IMG/VR virus record: IMGVR_UViG_3300036712_000031
Coordinates: 1 to 24,710 of that record
Length of the DNA: 24,710 nucleotides
Direction: 5' to 3' (one strand)
Origin: a virus
Shown here: positions 7,819 to 15,345 of the stretch, in pieces
Numbering within the stretch: the first letter of the stretch is position 1
Layout of the letters: the number at the start of each line of letters is the position of its first letter
Notes under the pieces: model-generated
Told to the model about the DNA's origin: nothing
Seen by the model: the letters and a program-made list of their open reading frames with translations, nothing else
The model's database searches: none
Made by a program: the position numbers and the translations under genes

Positions 7819-9260
7819 TAGTATGTTCTTTTTCCTCTATGCCAAACAGAAGTACCATCATAAGAAGGAGCTAACGCTGGATAAGACTTAACAAGAAATT
7901 GCATGTAATCATCAACCTCAGCAAGCTCTTTTGTTGTAACAAGCCCGCCAAAATTAGAACCTCCACGATTTGTATAGGGAACTTTTCCTAATCCTTGGAT
8001 CGGGTCCAGGTCCCATAATGCGACAATTTCAGGGACATCATGTCCAGAGTCCTGCTCAAATGAAATATCGCTTTGCATATAACTTGGAACTGTATTTCCA
8101 GAAATAGCAAGGATCAAATTTGCAGGCGCACTAATCGTTGGATTTGCACTGTTTGGATCGGTTGAAAAAGTTACAGTGGTAGTATTTGCGGTTATGTTTC
8201 CAGTCGCATCATAATTGAAACCGCTAATTTCCGCAACTAATGTTTCCGCGTGTTGAGTAGTCGAACAATAGATTTTAAATCGATATGCATCTGTTTCCGC
8301 GGTCCAGGTTAGAGTTATTGTATCATTACTAGAAGTCGTAACATTGGAAGCGTGAGCTAATGACTCACCGTCCTGGGTAACTTTTGCAACTTTGAAATAA
8401 TAAGTAGCATCTGTTAATCCGCTTCCTGCTCCTGCTGCTGATGGTGTCACAGTTCCCATAGTGTTTGTGTTCCTGGTTTGTGCACTTGGCACAATAGGAA
8501 TATCACGGTAAGAAAATAACCTCCATCCTCCTGGGATTTCTACAATACTTAATCCCTTCCCAACTGACTCCTGATTGATTCTGACATTAGTCAATAATCG
8601 TGAACAATGACTTAACATTTCAGGAGACATCAAAAAAGCTCTTCTATGAGAAGACCCTCCCTTTCTGTCTGAAATATCAATCATATCATCAAGAAATTTT
8701 AAACTAGTTGGGGTCTGCCCGAATCTAGCTTCATTTTTCCGATTATTGTTTCCTGCATTTCCGATGAAATTATCAAGTCCGCCATATTCATATTTATTTC
8801 CGTTTGGATTTCCATACAGAAAATAATTGATTAAATCGTAAATATGGCTTGTGATATGATTTTCCATTTCATAAGCTGCCGCGTCAATATTTTCCTCGGA
8901 TGTATCCTGGAGAAAATTTGTTACGGCTCCTTTTCGCTTTACAATTTTTAATGTTACTGTATCTCTGACAGTAGTACTATTTCGTGTTGGGGTAGTAGAG
9001 CTTTCTCCCTGGGCCCCTCCGATTCCTGGCAATGCAGTCAAACGATTAAACTCATGCGTTTTACCAGCAATTTTTTTAAACCCTGGCTCTAAAATAGCAA
9101 TTTCAGGAGACATTCTAATAATTGTATTAGTAATCTCTTTTTCAAGGTTTTCAGGGATTAACGCTCCGCCCACACCTGTCGCGGATGTTAAAGCCTTTTG
9201 TAATAAGCTTTTATTTTCATCCGCATATTTATTGAATCCTTTTATTGTAAATTCAGGCAT
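7818..9260 (-). CDS. Major capsid protein, HK97 fold with FN3-like insertion (480 aa)
   Basis: Forms the icosahedral head shell. Residues 28-60 (TGVGGALIPENLEKEI and on) match the segment that opens mature HK97-type capsid proteins. Residues 95-145 contain the strand pair and spine-helix region (KRKGAVTNFLQDTSEENID then AAAYEMENHI), and NYFLYGNPNG / GGLDNFIG follow as in Phage_capsid proteins. Residues about 268-378 are an insertion resembling one FN3/Ig-like module (TYYFKVAKVTQDGES and TLTWTAETDAYRFKIYCS). Removing it leaves about 370 aa, the normal core size. No long N-terminal delta domain is present, consistent with a separate scaffold gene upstream. The start has AAAGGAG 9 nt upstream. 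Confidence 0.9.
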   Translation of the reverse strand: MPEFTIKGFNKYADENKSLLQKALTSATGVGGALIPENLEKEITNTIIRMSPEIAILEPGFKKIAGKTHEFNRLTALPGIGGAQGESSTTPTRNSTTVRDTVTLKIVKRKGAVTNFLQDTSEENIDAAAYEMENHITSHIYDLINYFLYGNPNGNKYEYGGLDNFIGNAGNNNRKNEARFGQTPTSLKFLDDMIDISDRKGGSSHRRAFLMSPEMLSHCSRLLTNVRINQESVGKGLSIVEIPGGWRLFSYRDIPIVPSAQTRNTNTMGTVTPSAAGAGSGLTDATYYFKVAKVTQDGESLAHASNVTTSSNDTITLTWTAETDAYRFKIYCSTTQHAETLVAEISGFNYDATGNITANTTTVTFSTDPNSANPTISAPANLILAISGNTVPSYMQSDISFEQDSGHDVPEIVALWDLDPIQGLGKVPYTNRGGSNFGGLVTTKELAEVDDYMQFLVKSYPALAPSYDGTSVWHRGKRTY

Positions 9261-9293
9261 TTTAAAAACTCCTTTATTGATTTTTTAGATCAA

Positions 9294-9971
9294 TTATTTT
9301 TTTACCATAGCTTTTAAAATTGAAGGATTTTGAAAAGTTTTTCGAGCTATTTCTCTTGGTGTCTGATAAGTATTGCTGGTATCAGGTTTCACCTGTAAAG
9401 CTTTTGTAATCAATTCTAAGGCATTGTTGAAATCATTTTGATTCCTTAAACCTTTTTGAACCTGGTTGTTTTTATTATTATCAATTTGATAACTTTTTTC
9501 AACTTGTTCAACAACTCCCAATCCTTCTAAAATATTTTTCACAGCTATTTCTTGATCATTAACTTTCTCAGTCAATGATTTAGTCACTTTGACAATTTCA
9601 TTCAAAGTATTTAAAACCTGTGTATCTGGATTAGATACAGATTTCTGAAGACTTTGATTGTTTTTTTGAAGTATTTTAAGTAACGTTTTCGCTACGTCTT
9701 TTTCATTAATATCACCTTGTGGCGTTTGTGGGTCTGTTATTCTGGTATCAGAATCATCATTTGCCGTAGCACCGTCAGAAGGTGTTGTTTCAAGTCCTTT
9801 TTCTATCATTTCGTCATCTTCCGGTGTTCCGGTCCCTTTTTCTGCATCCGGTTGCTGATCTGGCAACGGATTATCTGGCTGCATAGCTGGTCCAGCTTCA
9901 GAAGAAATCATTTGTTGTAATTGACTAATTAATGAATTTAAATCTTGAATTAATGTTTGAAATTCCATCAT
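9294..9971 (-). CDS. Putative capsid scaffolding protein (225 aa)
   Basis: Located between the prohead protease and the major capsid gene, the expected place for a scaffold. The protein is hydrophilic. It has an N-terminal helix (residues 3-24), a disordered acidic Pro/Asp/Gln-rich stretch (about 25-85), then long amphipathic helices (about 90-170, including VAKTLLKILQKNN and EIVKVTKSLTEKVNDQE) and a basic C-terminus (ARKTFQNPSILKAMVKK). This is the usual composition of scaffolds and of head proteins removed by the protease. The start ATG at 9971 overlaps the protease TGA (ATGA) and has AAGGAGT 8 nt upstream; a second in-frame ATG follows at 9968. There is no sequence signature specific enough to exclude another internal head protein. 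Confidence 0.65.
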   Translation of the reverse strand: MMEFQTLIQDLNSLISQLQQMISSEAGPAMQPDNPLPDQQPDAEKGTGTPEDDEMIEKGLETTPSDGATANDDSDTRITDPQTPQGDINEKDVAKTLLKILQKNNQSLQKSVSNPDTQVLNTLNEIVKVTKSLTEKVNDQEIAVKNILEGLGVVEQVEKSYQIDNNKNNQVQKGLRNQNDFNNALELITKALQVKPDTSNTYQTPREIARKTFQNPSILKAMVKK

Positions 9972-10969
9972 TGTTTTTTACTCCTTTTTGATGTTTTATT
10001 GATATCATTTTGTTTAATTGAATTTTTAATATCAATAATTTTTGATGCAATGTCTTTTAAGACTCTTTGCATTTTTTCAGAATTTTCCTGTTTAACAAGA
10101 ATGGCCGGAATTTCTATATTAGTTTCGTTTTGAAACAGACCAACCGAATTTAATAATAAGTTAATCATTATGTCCTGATATTCGGAAAATATAACTTCTA
10201 ATCTTTCTTTTTTATTATTCTGAACATCAGACATAATCTCTTCAATTGTCTCTTCAAATGCATTATCAATTTCAAACTTTTTTTTAAAGTATTCGTCTTT
10301 CATTTCTTTTTCTTGAACAATTGTTCTCAACTTATTTTGAAGACTTTTTTTAATTTTTTCTTCTGTCCATGGGGGTAACACATCTAAAGCTTTGTATATT
10401 CCATTTGCGATAGAATCAGGATAAGCTGGGCGCGGACATAATATAACACCGTCCAGATCAATTTTACAGATTTTTCTTTTTCCGTCATATGATTGAGATA
10501 TAATCCCATTATTTGGTATTATCCCTTCAATTGAAAATCCTTTTTGAATTGGTTTATCATATGGAGGCAACCCGTTTAATTGTTTCCAGAGTGTGTCAAT
10601 TGTAGCTAATTTTTGAGAATAGATACTCGGGTCCAGATCATTTTGATCATACAACTCGTATGTTGTAACCCAGTTGTTATTATTATCAATCTCAGCTTTT
10701 ATTAGCTTCCCGATATCTTCACTGGCTCTAATATCATGCACATCTGGATATAACAAAATCATTCCTTCATTAGCTTGCCGCATAAAATCATCAATGGCTT
10801 CTTTTGTAATAATTTCACCATGAAGATCCGTTTTGATCCCCGATGAGATACCTTTTAGATATCTTTTTTTTATATTACTGCCCTCAATTGATTTTTCAAA
10901 GACATGCAATTTATTTTCAAATTGGAAAGGATGAAAATGTAAGGATATTTTTTTGACTTTTTCTTCCAT
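9968..10969 (-). CDS. Prohead maturation protease, S78/XkdF-like (about 333 aa)
   Basis: Serine protease that processes scaffold and head proteins during capsid maturation. Numbered from the TTG at 10972 (subtract one for the ATG start), residues 38-110 show the family core RYLKGISSGIKTDLHGE, a catalytic-type His in YPDVHD (H79) and a strand WVTTYELYD. The nucleophile motif is GFSIEG (S147), followed by DLDGVILCPRPAYP (about 172-185). The order His, Ser and a downstream acidic strand is that of herpes/HK97-type prohead proteases. Residues about 200-334 are a Lys/Glu-rich helical extension. The ATG at 10969 is preferred over the in-frame TTG because AAAGG lies 7 nt upstream of it. It is the first gene of the head operon, about 72 nt downstream of the predicted transcription start. 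Confidence 0.82.
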   Translation of the reverse strand: MEEKVKKISLHFHPFQFENKLHVFEKSIEGSNIKKRYLKGISSGIKTDLHGEIITKEAIDDFMRQANEGMILLYPDVHDIRASEDIGKLIKAEIDNNNNWVTTYELYDQNDLDPSIYSQKLATIDTLWKQLNGLPPYDKPIQKGFSIEGIIPNNGIISQSYDGKRKICKIDLDGVILCPRPAYPDSIANGIYKALDVLPPWTEEKIKKSLQNKLRTIVQEKEMKDEYFKKKFEIDNAFEETIEEIMSDVQNNKKERLEVIFSEYQDIMINLLLNSVGLFQNETNIEIPAILVKQENSEKMQRVLKDIASKIIDIKNSIKQNDINKTSKRSKKQ

Positions 10970-10997
10970 CAATTAACCTTTAAAAAAAATTATGTCC

Positions 10998-11041
10998 TGT
11001 TTTAGAACACGAATAGAACATGAATAGAACTATCATAGAAC
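10998..11041 (-). repeat. Four tandem 11-bp repeats (GTTCTA core), operator or leader element
   Basis: On the coding strand the units are GTTCTATGATA, GTTCTATTCAT, GTTCTATTCGT and GTTCTAAAACA, starting at 11041, 11030, 11019 and 11008. The GTTCTA core recurs with exactly 11-bp spacing four times, one helical turn per unit. The array begins about 7 bp downstream of the -10 hexamer, so it covers the predicted +1 to about +44. This suits cooperative binding on one DNA face, as with the 11-bp direct repeats bound by PhoB/OmpR-type regulators, or an RNA-binding site in the leader. Function is inferred. Confidence 0.7.
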
Positions 11042-11047
11042 AGTTTT

Positions 11048-11076
11048 ATTATATCTAATATGGTTAATTGTGTCTA
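11048..11076 (-). promoter_or_regulatory. Sigma70-type promoter of the head operon
   Basis: On the minus strand TAGACA (11071-11076, five of six matches to TTGACA) and a perfect TATAAT (11048-11053) are separated by exactly 17 bp. The predicted start is near 11041, giving a leader of about 72 nt before the protease ATG. It lies just downstream of a terminator, and the phased GTTCTA array begins right at the predicted start site. Confidence 0.75.
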
Positions 11077-11091
11077 TTATTTTTTTTATAA

Positions 11092-11116
11092 CAAAAAAAC
11101 CCCCTGGGAGGGGGTT
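11092..11116 (-). terminator. Rho-independent terminator (distal of a tandem pair)
   Basis: A 7-bp stem, AACCCCC/GGGGGTT, has a 5-nt loop (11098-11116). On the minus strand it is followed directly by a T run (11093-11097). It is the second terminator downstream of the MuF gene and sits immediately before the head-operon promoter. Confidence 0.8.
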
Positions 11117-11194
11117 ATATCAGATAGAAAATAAAATTTTGTCAATTTAATTATATCCTAAAAAAATTATTTTTCAATATTTTTTTTTATTTTT

Positions 11195-11231
11195 AAAAAC
11201 CCTTTCAACGGGGAAGGAATATTGAAAGGGT
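11195..11231 (-). terminator. Rho-independent terminator (proximal of a tandem pair)
   Basis: A perfect 10-bp stem, ACCCTTTCAA/TTGAAAGGGT (11199-11208 with 11222-11231), encloses a 13-nt loop. On the minus strand it runs into TTTTT. It lies 57 nt after the MuF stop codon and is backed up by the second terminator about 80 nt further on. Confidence 0.72.
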
Positions 11232-11287
11232 CTGGAAATTTGGTGATTGTAAGGATATATAAAGGTTAGTTAAATTGTAACATTTTG

Positions 11288-12100
11288 TCAAATACTTTTT
11301 GCAATGTATCTTAATTCACAATTACATCCAATTATTTCAGCTATACCGCCTGCAGGATCATGGGGTCTGGACATTCTAATTGTTTTTCCTGTTTTTTTCC
11401 ATTGCCCTTTTATTTTTTTATACTCAGGAAATTCAAAGAAGTCATAAAATCCTATTATTTTTTTATTGATATAATTATGTGATCTTCTAGGTTCTTTTGA
11501 TTGAGAAATATTTTGTATCCATTGCTTTTTCATTTCAATTTTCTTTTTGTTATTAAACATAAAAGTTTCAACATATTTTTCCCTGATCATATTAACATTT
11601 GATCTTACTTCAGTTACCGCAATATTTCTAATATTAGAGGGTACTCCATATCTAGGATCTGTTTTTTGATAATTGACAAATACATCTTTTACTTTACTTT
11701 TCATTTTTCTTATTATTTCCGGTCTTAACCTTCCACGATATCGGGTGCCTTCTTTTTCAAAATCTTGTATTGATTCCCTTAAAGCAACATTTAAATGATT
11801 TCTTAATGTCTGGGTAATCATTCGACCGCTTTCAGCTGCCTTAATAGAAAATACCCTTTTGTTTGGAATAATTGTTTTATACTCAGGAAAAGTCAAAGTT
11901 ATTGGCCGTTTTGTTTTTCTATCAATTATTTTTTCTGTCTCTTTTTTCCAGGTCCTATCAGAGATTTTAAATATTTGTGTTGTGATAGCTTCAGTATTAT
12001 CGGCTAAAATATCATTTATTACTTGCTGATATTTTTCATTTTTAATATTAAATTTCCCATATTTATCACGAAGTCTTTTTATTGATATTCTTCTTGCCAT
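11288..12100 (-). CDS. MuF-like minor head morphogenesis protein (270 aa)
   Basis: A minor head protein of the Mu gpF / SPP1 gp7 family, associated with the portal and injected DNA. The C-terminal MuF signature is clear: W194, then EPRRSHNY (residues 203-210), and finally PHDPAGG...IIGCNCELRY (246-265), matching the family 'W....d..tR..H..l.G ... P.dp..ga.e.i.CrC' pattern. The N-terminal 190 residues are basic and helical. The start is supported by AAGGA 7 nt upstream. A terminator-like hairpin lies just before that ribosome binding site and two strong terminators follow the stop, so expression may be separately tuned. It is the last gene of its transcription unit. Confidence 0.82.
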   Translation of the reverse strand: MARRISIKRLRDKYGKFNIKNEKYQQVINDILADNTEAITTQIFKISDRTWKKETEKIIDRKTKRPITLTFPEYKTIIPNKRVFSIKAAESGRMITQTLRNHLNVALRESIQDFEKEGTRYRGRLRPEIIRKMKSKVKDVFVNYQKTDPRYGVPSNIRNIAVTEVRSNVNMIREKYVETFMFNNKKKIEMKKQWIQNISQSKEPRRSHNYINKKIIGFYDFFEFPEYKKIKGQWKKTGKTIRMSRPHDPAGGIAEIIGCNCELRYIAKSI

Positions 12101-12111
12101 TTTTAATCCTT

Positions 12112-12143
12112 AAAAAAATAGGGACCCTGCTTTAAGGCCCCTA
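12112..12143 (-). terminator. Possible intra-operon terminator or attenuator before the MuF gene
   Basis: On the minus strand an imperfect stem, TAGGG plus GGCC/CC pairs against CCCTA (12119-12123 with 12139-12143), is followed by seven T's (12112-12118). It is then followed at once by the AAGGA site of the MuF gene. No convincing promoter separates it from the gene, so partial readthrough (attenuation) is the simplest reading. Confidence 0.55.
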
Positions 12144-12157
12144 TAATCAGGAAGTCT

Positions 12158-12174
12158 GACCAATGACATTGATC
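12158..12174. repeat. 17-bp dyad GATCAATGTCATTGGTC
   Basis: Arms CAATG/CATTG flank a single central base, extended outward by one mismatch and matching end bases. The 1-nt spacer rules out a hairpin, so if functional it is a protein-binding DNA site. It lies 15 bp upstream (in transcription) of the putative attenuator before the MuF gene. No promoter hexamers at proper spacing were seen. Confidence 0.35.
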
Positions 12175-12210
12175 GTATCTCTTATATAATATTCTAACTA
12201 AGTTAAATTT

Positions 12211-12402
12211 TTAAACTATTGTTTCATTAAATAAATCCTCTATTTCTTTATTTAATTCAAATTGTGTTTTATTTCTATTGTTATCTATAATTTTATCAAT
12301 TTTATCAAATAGAATGTCAAAAAAAGCAATTAAATCAAGTTCCATGGGTGCGGATATTTTTTCAATTTGTGATTGAGTCAATTTATTTTGATCAATTGCC
12401 AT
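12211..12402 (-). CDS. Small acidic helical protein (63 aa)
   Basis: Unrecognised. The protein is short and helical: residues 20-40 form an amphipathic or hydrophobic helix (ELDLIAFFDILFDKIDKII), followed by a charged helix (TQFELNKEIEDLFNE). There are no cysteines and no membrane signal strong enough to call. Its ATG overlaps the end of the 72-aa gene by 11 nt, and only a weak GAAAGA lies upstream, so translation may depend on coupling. It lies between the portal/72-aa pair and the MuF gene, suggesting a role in the portal-head module, from context only. Confidence 0.6.
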   Translation of the reverse strand: MAIDQNKLTQSQIEKISAPMELDLIAFFDILFDKIDKIIDNNRNKTQFELNKEIEDLFNETIV

Positions 12403-12610
12403 AATTATCTTTCAAAAAATTAGACATTTCTTTTACTGATTTTTTGACATTATCAATGATTTCTTTTTCTGCTTTTTTTGTATTATTCCATATTCCATAA
12501 CATTGACCAAGGGCTTGATTTTGATTTTTACCGTCATTCATTGCAATTTTAACACACCTACTGATAAAATCATTTTTATTTTCTCCTGCCTTCGGTTTAC
12601 ATTCTGGCAT
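12392..12610 (-). CDS. Conserved small phage protein with F-x-x-R-C ... Q-A-x-x-x-C-Y-x-x-W motif (72 aa)
   Basis: The N-terminal 42 residues match a motif found widely in phage head modules, often as a free peptide or fused to protease or portal proteins: P-x(7)-E-x-x-x-D-F-I-S-R-C (C19), then NQALGQCYGIW (C37, W41). Its molecular function is not established. The C-terminal part (KKAEKEIIDNVKKSVKEM) is a charged helix. AGGAG 8 nt upstream supports the ATG at 12610. It follows the portal gene by 13 nt and overlaps the 63-aa gene. The motif match is from memory of the family, not a search. Confidence 0.7.
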   Translation of the reverse strand: MPECKPKAGENKNDFISRCVKIAMNDGKNQNQALGQCYGIWNNTKKAEKEIIDNVKKSVKEMSNFLKDNYGN

Positions 12611-12623
12611 TTTTTAACTCCTA

Positions 12624-14213
12624 TTATTTATTTTGACTAACAAAATTAAAAGGATTTATATTACTGCCATCCGGTCTACTTTCCATTGCTGCCCCAGGGG
12701 GATAATTGTATTCTTCTTTATCAAAAGGCATTTCATTTAATTCGTTTATTTTAACTTCATTAGTTGCATATAATCCGGTACTCATTTTTAATTTAAGCAT
12801 TTCTAATGTTTCCCTTTCAGATTTTGTCATTTCAAATTCAAATGAATAATTAAGACCATATCGAAAAGGAGTAATATCCATATTAGCGACATTTTCAAAT
12901 TGTCCTAAAATTGGAGCAATTCCTTTACCCTGTTCAATTTCTTGCTGCGTTTCACTGGTTGACCTTCCCGAGGTATCACCTGACCCCGTCAAATTGATTT
13001 CCATGTTACTCATATTAAAAACAAGTGCCACGTCTTCCCTGATATCTCTCTGTCTTTGTGATTGTATACCCATAGTATTTTCTTTGCTTAAATCAACCAC
13101 GGTTACCTCATTTCCAGAAAAAGTCATAATACCGCCTTTTACTGGATGATTTATTTTTTCTTCAATTCTTTTTTGATCATTAGGATCTATATTAACTTTT
13201 AAATCTTTGTCTGGATCTCCAAAAGGACTATTATCATTTATAATTATCATTTTTTCTGGGAATTTTGTACCGTCTGCCTGTTCAGCCATAAGATTGTCAA
13301 ACAATAGACTTTCAGTTATTTTATTTAACAATGCCTCAATCGGGATTACTCCATAACTTCTCATTGAAGTAGGTATATACTGAGAATAACTAATTTCATC
13401 AGGAAAAAATATTTGTGGCTGGTCACCGGATATAACTTGAAAATATATAGCTTCTGAACTTACATATTTATCTCGGAAAGGAAAAGTAGTCCCCCCGGGC
13501 AGAATATAAATATTATCAATTTTATTATCACGGACCTGTTTATAAATTGTCGCAGTACTATGCAACATTAGATCTTGAACCCATTGTTTGATAAAATCTT
13601 GCCATTTTTCATTCCTGTTAGGAGTCATAAACCAATCTTTTATTTCATCACATTTATCTATTTTTTCAAATCTTATTCTTTTACGCCATCTAACAAGAGA
13701 TTTGTCAAAGTTAGATAGATCCGGTAAAATATCAGTAAGTCTTTTTCTAATTTTTGTTAAAATAAATCCAGCTGCAACTTGATATCTAATGTCACTATAA
13801 TTTTTATACTCATTATAAAGAGAATGCATGTCTTTCATTAATTCATACATTCGATCCTCTTCTTTTTTATCAGATACAATATTAAAATTAAGTCCTGATA
13901 TTCTATTCATTCTTGAAGTTATTATTCCCAGGACCGGAGCACATAATTGAAATATTCTAAATCGATCCTCAGGAGTTATATAAAAATATGGATTATCTGT
14001 TTTAGTGACAATGGTCTGCATTTTTTTATCGAGTCCGGTCAAATTTCTTAATGAAGAAATCGTCATCACTCGATAACCGCGACCATTATGTCTATTGATT
14101 ATAGAACTGGGGACCCCTTGGGGGATATCAACCCCTTGTTGATAGATAGGCTGATGAACTAGAGATTTATTAATTTGCTTTTGTAAAATTTTCTTTTTGT
14201 GTCTTTTCTTCAT
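12624..14213 (-). CDS. Portal protein (529 aa)
   Basis: Forms the dodecameric DNA channel at the head vertex and the docking site for the terminase. Recognised by the whole-protein pattern of phage portals: wing residues around 85-110 (RIFQLCAPVLGIITSRMNRISG), a strand region with a DNIYILPGGTTFPF segment and YGVIPIEALLNKI (the usual 'G.SPie.a' helix). Later comes a C-terminal stem/clip stretch with FNMSNMEINLTGSGDTSGRS followed by TSETQQE, typical of portals. The basic N-terminus (KKRHKKKILQKQ) overlaps the 94-aa gene by 44 nt. GAGG touches the ATG, so the upstream AGAG or coupling probably sets initiation. An unusual feature is that eight small genes separate it from the large terminase. 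Confidence 0.82.
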   Translation of the reverse strand: MKKRHKKKILQKQINKSLVHQPIYQQGVDIPQGVPSSIINRHNGRGYRVMTISSLRNLTGLDKKMQTIVTKTDNPYFYITPEDRFRIFQLCAPVLGIITSRMNRISGLNFNIVSDKKEEDRMYELMKDMHSLYNEYKNYSDIRYQVAAGFILTKIRKRLTDILPDLSNFDKSLVRWRKRIRFEKIDKCDEIKDWFMTPNRNEKWQDFIKQWVQDLMLHSTATIYKQVRDNKIDNIYILPGGTTFPFRDKYVSSEAIYFQVISGDQPQIFFPDEISYSQYIPTSMRSYGVIPIEALLNKITESLLFDNLMAEQADGTKFPEKMIIINDNSPFGDPDKDLKVNIDPNDQKRIEEKINHPVKGGIMTFSGNEVTVVDLSKENTMGIQSQRQRDIREDVALVFNMSNMEINLTGSGDTSGRSTSETQQEIEQGKGIAPILGQFENVANMDITPFRYGLNYSFEFEMTKSERETLEMLKLKMSTGLYATNEVKINELNEMPFDKEEYNYPPGAAMESRPDGSNINPFNFVSQNK

Positions 14214-14454
14214 CCTCTAACTCTGTCATTCTCTTAATCAATAATGTAGACTCATCAATCTTATTATAAATGATATCTCGTATTTTCTCTAGTGTTTTTT
14301 TTGCAGTTAAACCATCTTGAAAATAACTTTTTATAATTTCATTATGTATTTCCTGCAGAACATCAACATTATATTTCATTGCTAATACGGTAACTTCATT
14401 TCTAAAGTTTTCTTCTGATATTTCTACAATCTTTATTTTATTTTTTCTTCCCAT
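14170..14454 (-). CDS. Helical protein overlapping the portal gene (94 aa)
   Basis: Unrecognised. It is an entirely helical, charged protein, with residues 15-45 (FRNEVTVLAMKYNVDVLQE) and 50-75 (LTAKKTLEKIRDIIYNKI) as the main helices. Its last 15 codons overlap the portal start by 44 nt, the longest same-strand overlap in the window, which suggests coupled synthesis with the portal. AAGGA lies 9 nt upstream of its ATG. By position it is the last gene of the small-gene islet and might act with the portal or terminase; this is inference. Confidence 0.62.
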   Translation of the reverse strand: MGRKNKIKIVEISEENFRNEVTVLAMKYNVDVLQEIHNEIIKSYFQDGLTAKKTLEKIRDIIYNKIDESTLLIKRMTELEDEEKTQKENFTKAN

Positions 14455-14483
14455 GAACTAAAATCCTTCCCATAACAATCCTT

Positions 14484-14807
14484 TCATTTTTCTAACTCCC
14501 AACCAATAGAATAATCAATAGAATATTTTTCTTTTCCATCATAACATTTTATACATTCACTTTTATTTTTATAAAAATGTTTACAATTCTCACAGCACTT
14601 CATTTTTTCTATTTGTTGTTTTAACTGTTTGTTCTCTTTATTCAAATCTTCAATTTCTACATTAAGCGTCAAATTTTCAAAATCAATATTGTCAAATTCT
14701 GATTTTAATTCTTCATTCTCTTTTTCAAGATTAAATATTGATTCCATAACTTTATCCATTCCAAGTTTTAATATTCCTTTTTCGCCTATTTCTGCACTCA
14801 ATTTCAT
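14484..14807 (-). CDS. Coiled-coil protein with C-terminal zinc-knuckle (107 aa)
   Basis: Residues about 25-70 are a continuous coiled coil (LEKENEELKSEFDN, EIEDLNKENKQLKQQIEKM). It is followed by a compact metal-binding motif CCENCKHFY...ECIKCYDG (C71/C72, C75, H77, C85, C88). The C-terminus (SIGWELEK) resembles the 'W' endings of many small phage zinc proteins. This coiled-coil-plus-Cys layout is common in phage accessory genes but has no firm function. It may be a dimeric nucleic-acid or protein-binding adaptor. AGGAG 9 nt upstream supports the start. Confidence 0.68.
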   Translation of the reverse strand: MKLSAEIGEKGILKLGMDKVMESIFNLEKENEELKSEFDNIDFENLTLNVEIEDLNKENKQLKQQIEKMKCCENCKHFYKNKSECIKCYDGKEKYSIDYSIGWELEK

Positions 14808-14820
14808 TATTCTTTACTCC

Positions 14821-15345
14821 TTATTTAATTTTTCCATGAGCTAAAATCTTTTCCAAATCAATCAAACTTTTTTCAGACAATTTTAACGCAAAGTCCGGTT
14901 TATTTTTGATATACCATTTTATTGGATCATTTTTAAATTGTTTTGACATGGCCCTCAAATCACAGGCCATTTGTTTTATGTATTTTATCGGCATATTATG
15001 CCAGTTTCGTTTTGTCATATCATAGACATCTAGTCTAATTTTCCATTTTTTATGACCTGGGTGATGTTTATTTCTATTCTGATGTTTTTCCCAGGATTTT
15101 TCATATGCTTTCTTTGCATCCCTGGAATAATCAATTGTTTCATCATATCCATATTCATAATTAGCCCATTTTTCATAATAATCTTTTCCATATTTCCCGT
15201 AAAACCAGTTAGCATATGGAAAAAACTCATCCGGCAAAAACTTACTGAAATCGTGTGTGAATGCATGAAGATAGAGTCCCATTTTCCAGCATTCAATAAA
15301 GACATAATATTTATGTCTTAAAATATAAAAAAAATATTTAATCAT
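14821..15345 (-). CDS. DUF5662 family protein (174 aa), possible metal-dependent enzyme
   Basis: The family pattern is visible: an N-terminal H-K pair in ILRHKYYVFIECWKMG, then HDFSKFLPDEF (residues 31-41, with H31, D32 and K35), a YANWF segment, and HQNRNKHHPGH (88-98). Further on is NMPIKYIKQMACDLRAM (117-133, conserved acidic helix). The His/Asp clusters suggest a metal-bound active site of HD-like character, but no activity is established for the family. It occurs in many phages as an accessory gene. The start is preceded by GGAG with about 10 nt spacing and overlaps the upstream gene by 8 nt. Confidence 0.75.
   Translation of the reverse strand: MIKYFFYILRHKYYVFIECWKMGLYLHAFTHDFSKFLPDEFFPYANWFYGKYGKDYYEKWANYEYGYDETIDYSRDAKKAYEKSWEKHQNRNKHHPGHKKWKIRLDVYDMTKRNWHNMPIKYIKQMACDLRAMSKQFKNDPIKWYIKNKPDFALKLSEKSLIDLEKILAHGKIK

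Larger units (their letters stand above)
10970..11287 (-). other. Intergenic control region between MuF and protease genes
   Basis: This 318-bp stretch contains no credible ORF. In the direction of transcription it holds two rho-independent terminators for the portal/MuF unit, then a near-consensus promoter, a four-unit 11-bp repeat array in the leader and the ribosome binding site of the protease gene. It cleanly separates two transcription units. Confidence 0.75.

Noticed and set aside
10970-10972. TTG start for the prohead protease
   Set aside because: The AAAGG site is spaced 7 nt from the ATG at 10969 and only 4 nt from the TTG.
15030-15321. ORFs on both strands within the DUF5662 gene
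   Set aside because: The DUF5662 frame has recognisable His/Asp motifs and a ribosome binding site; the others do not.
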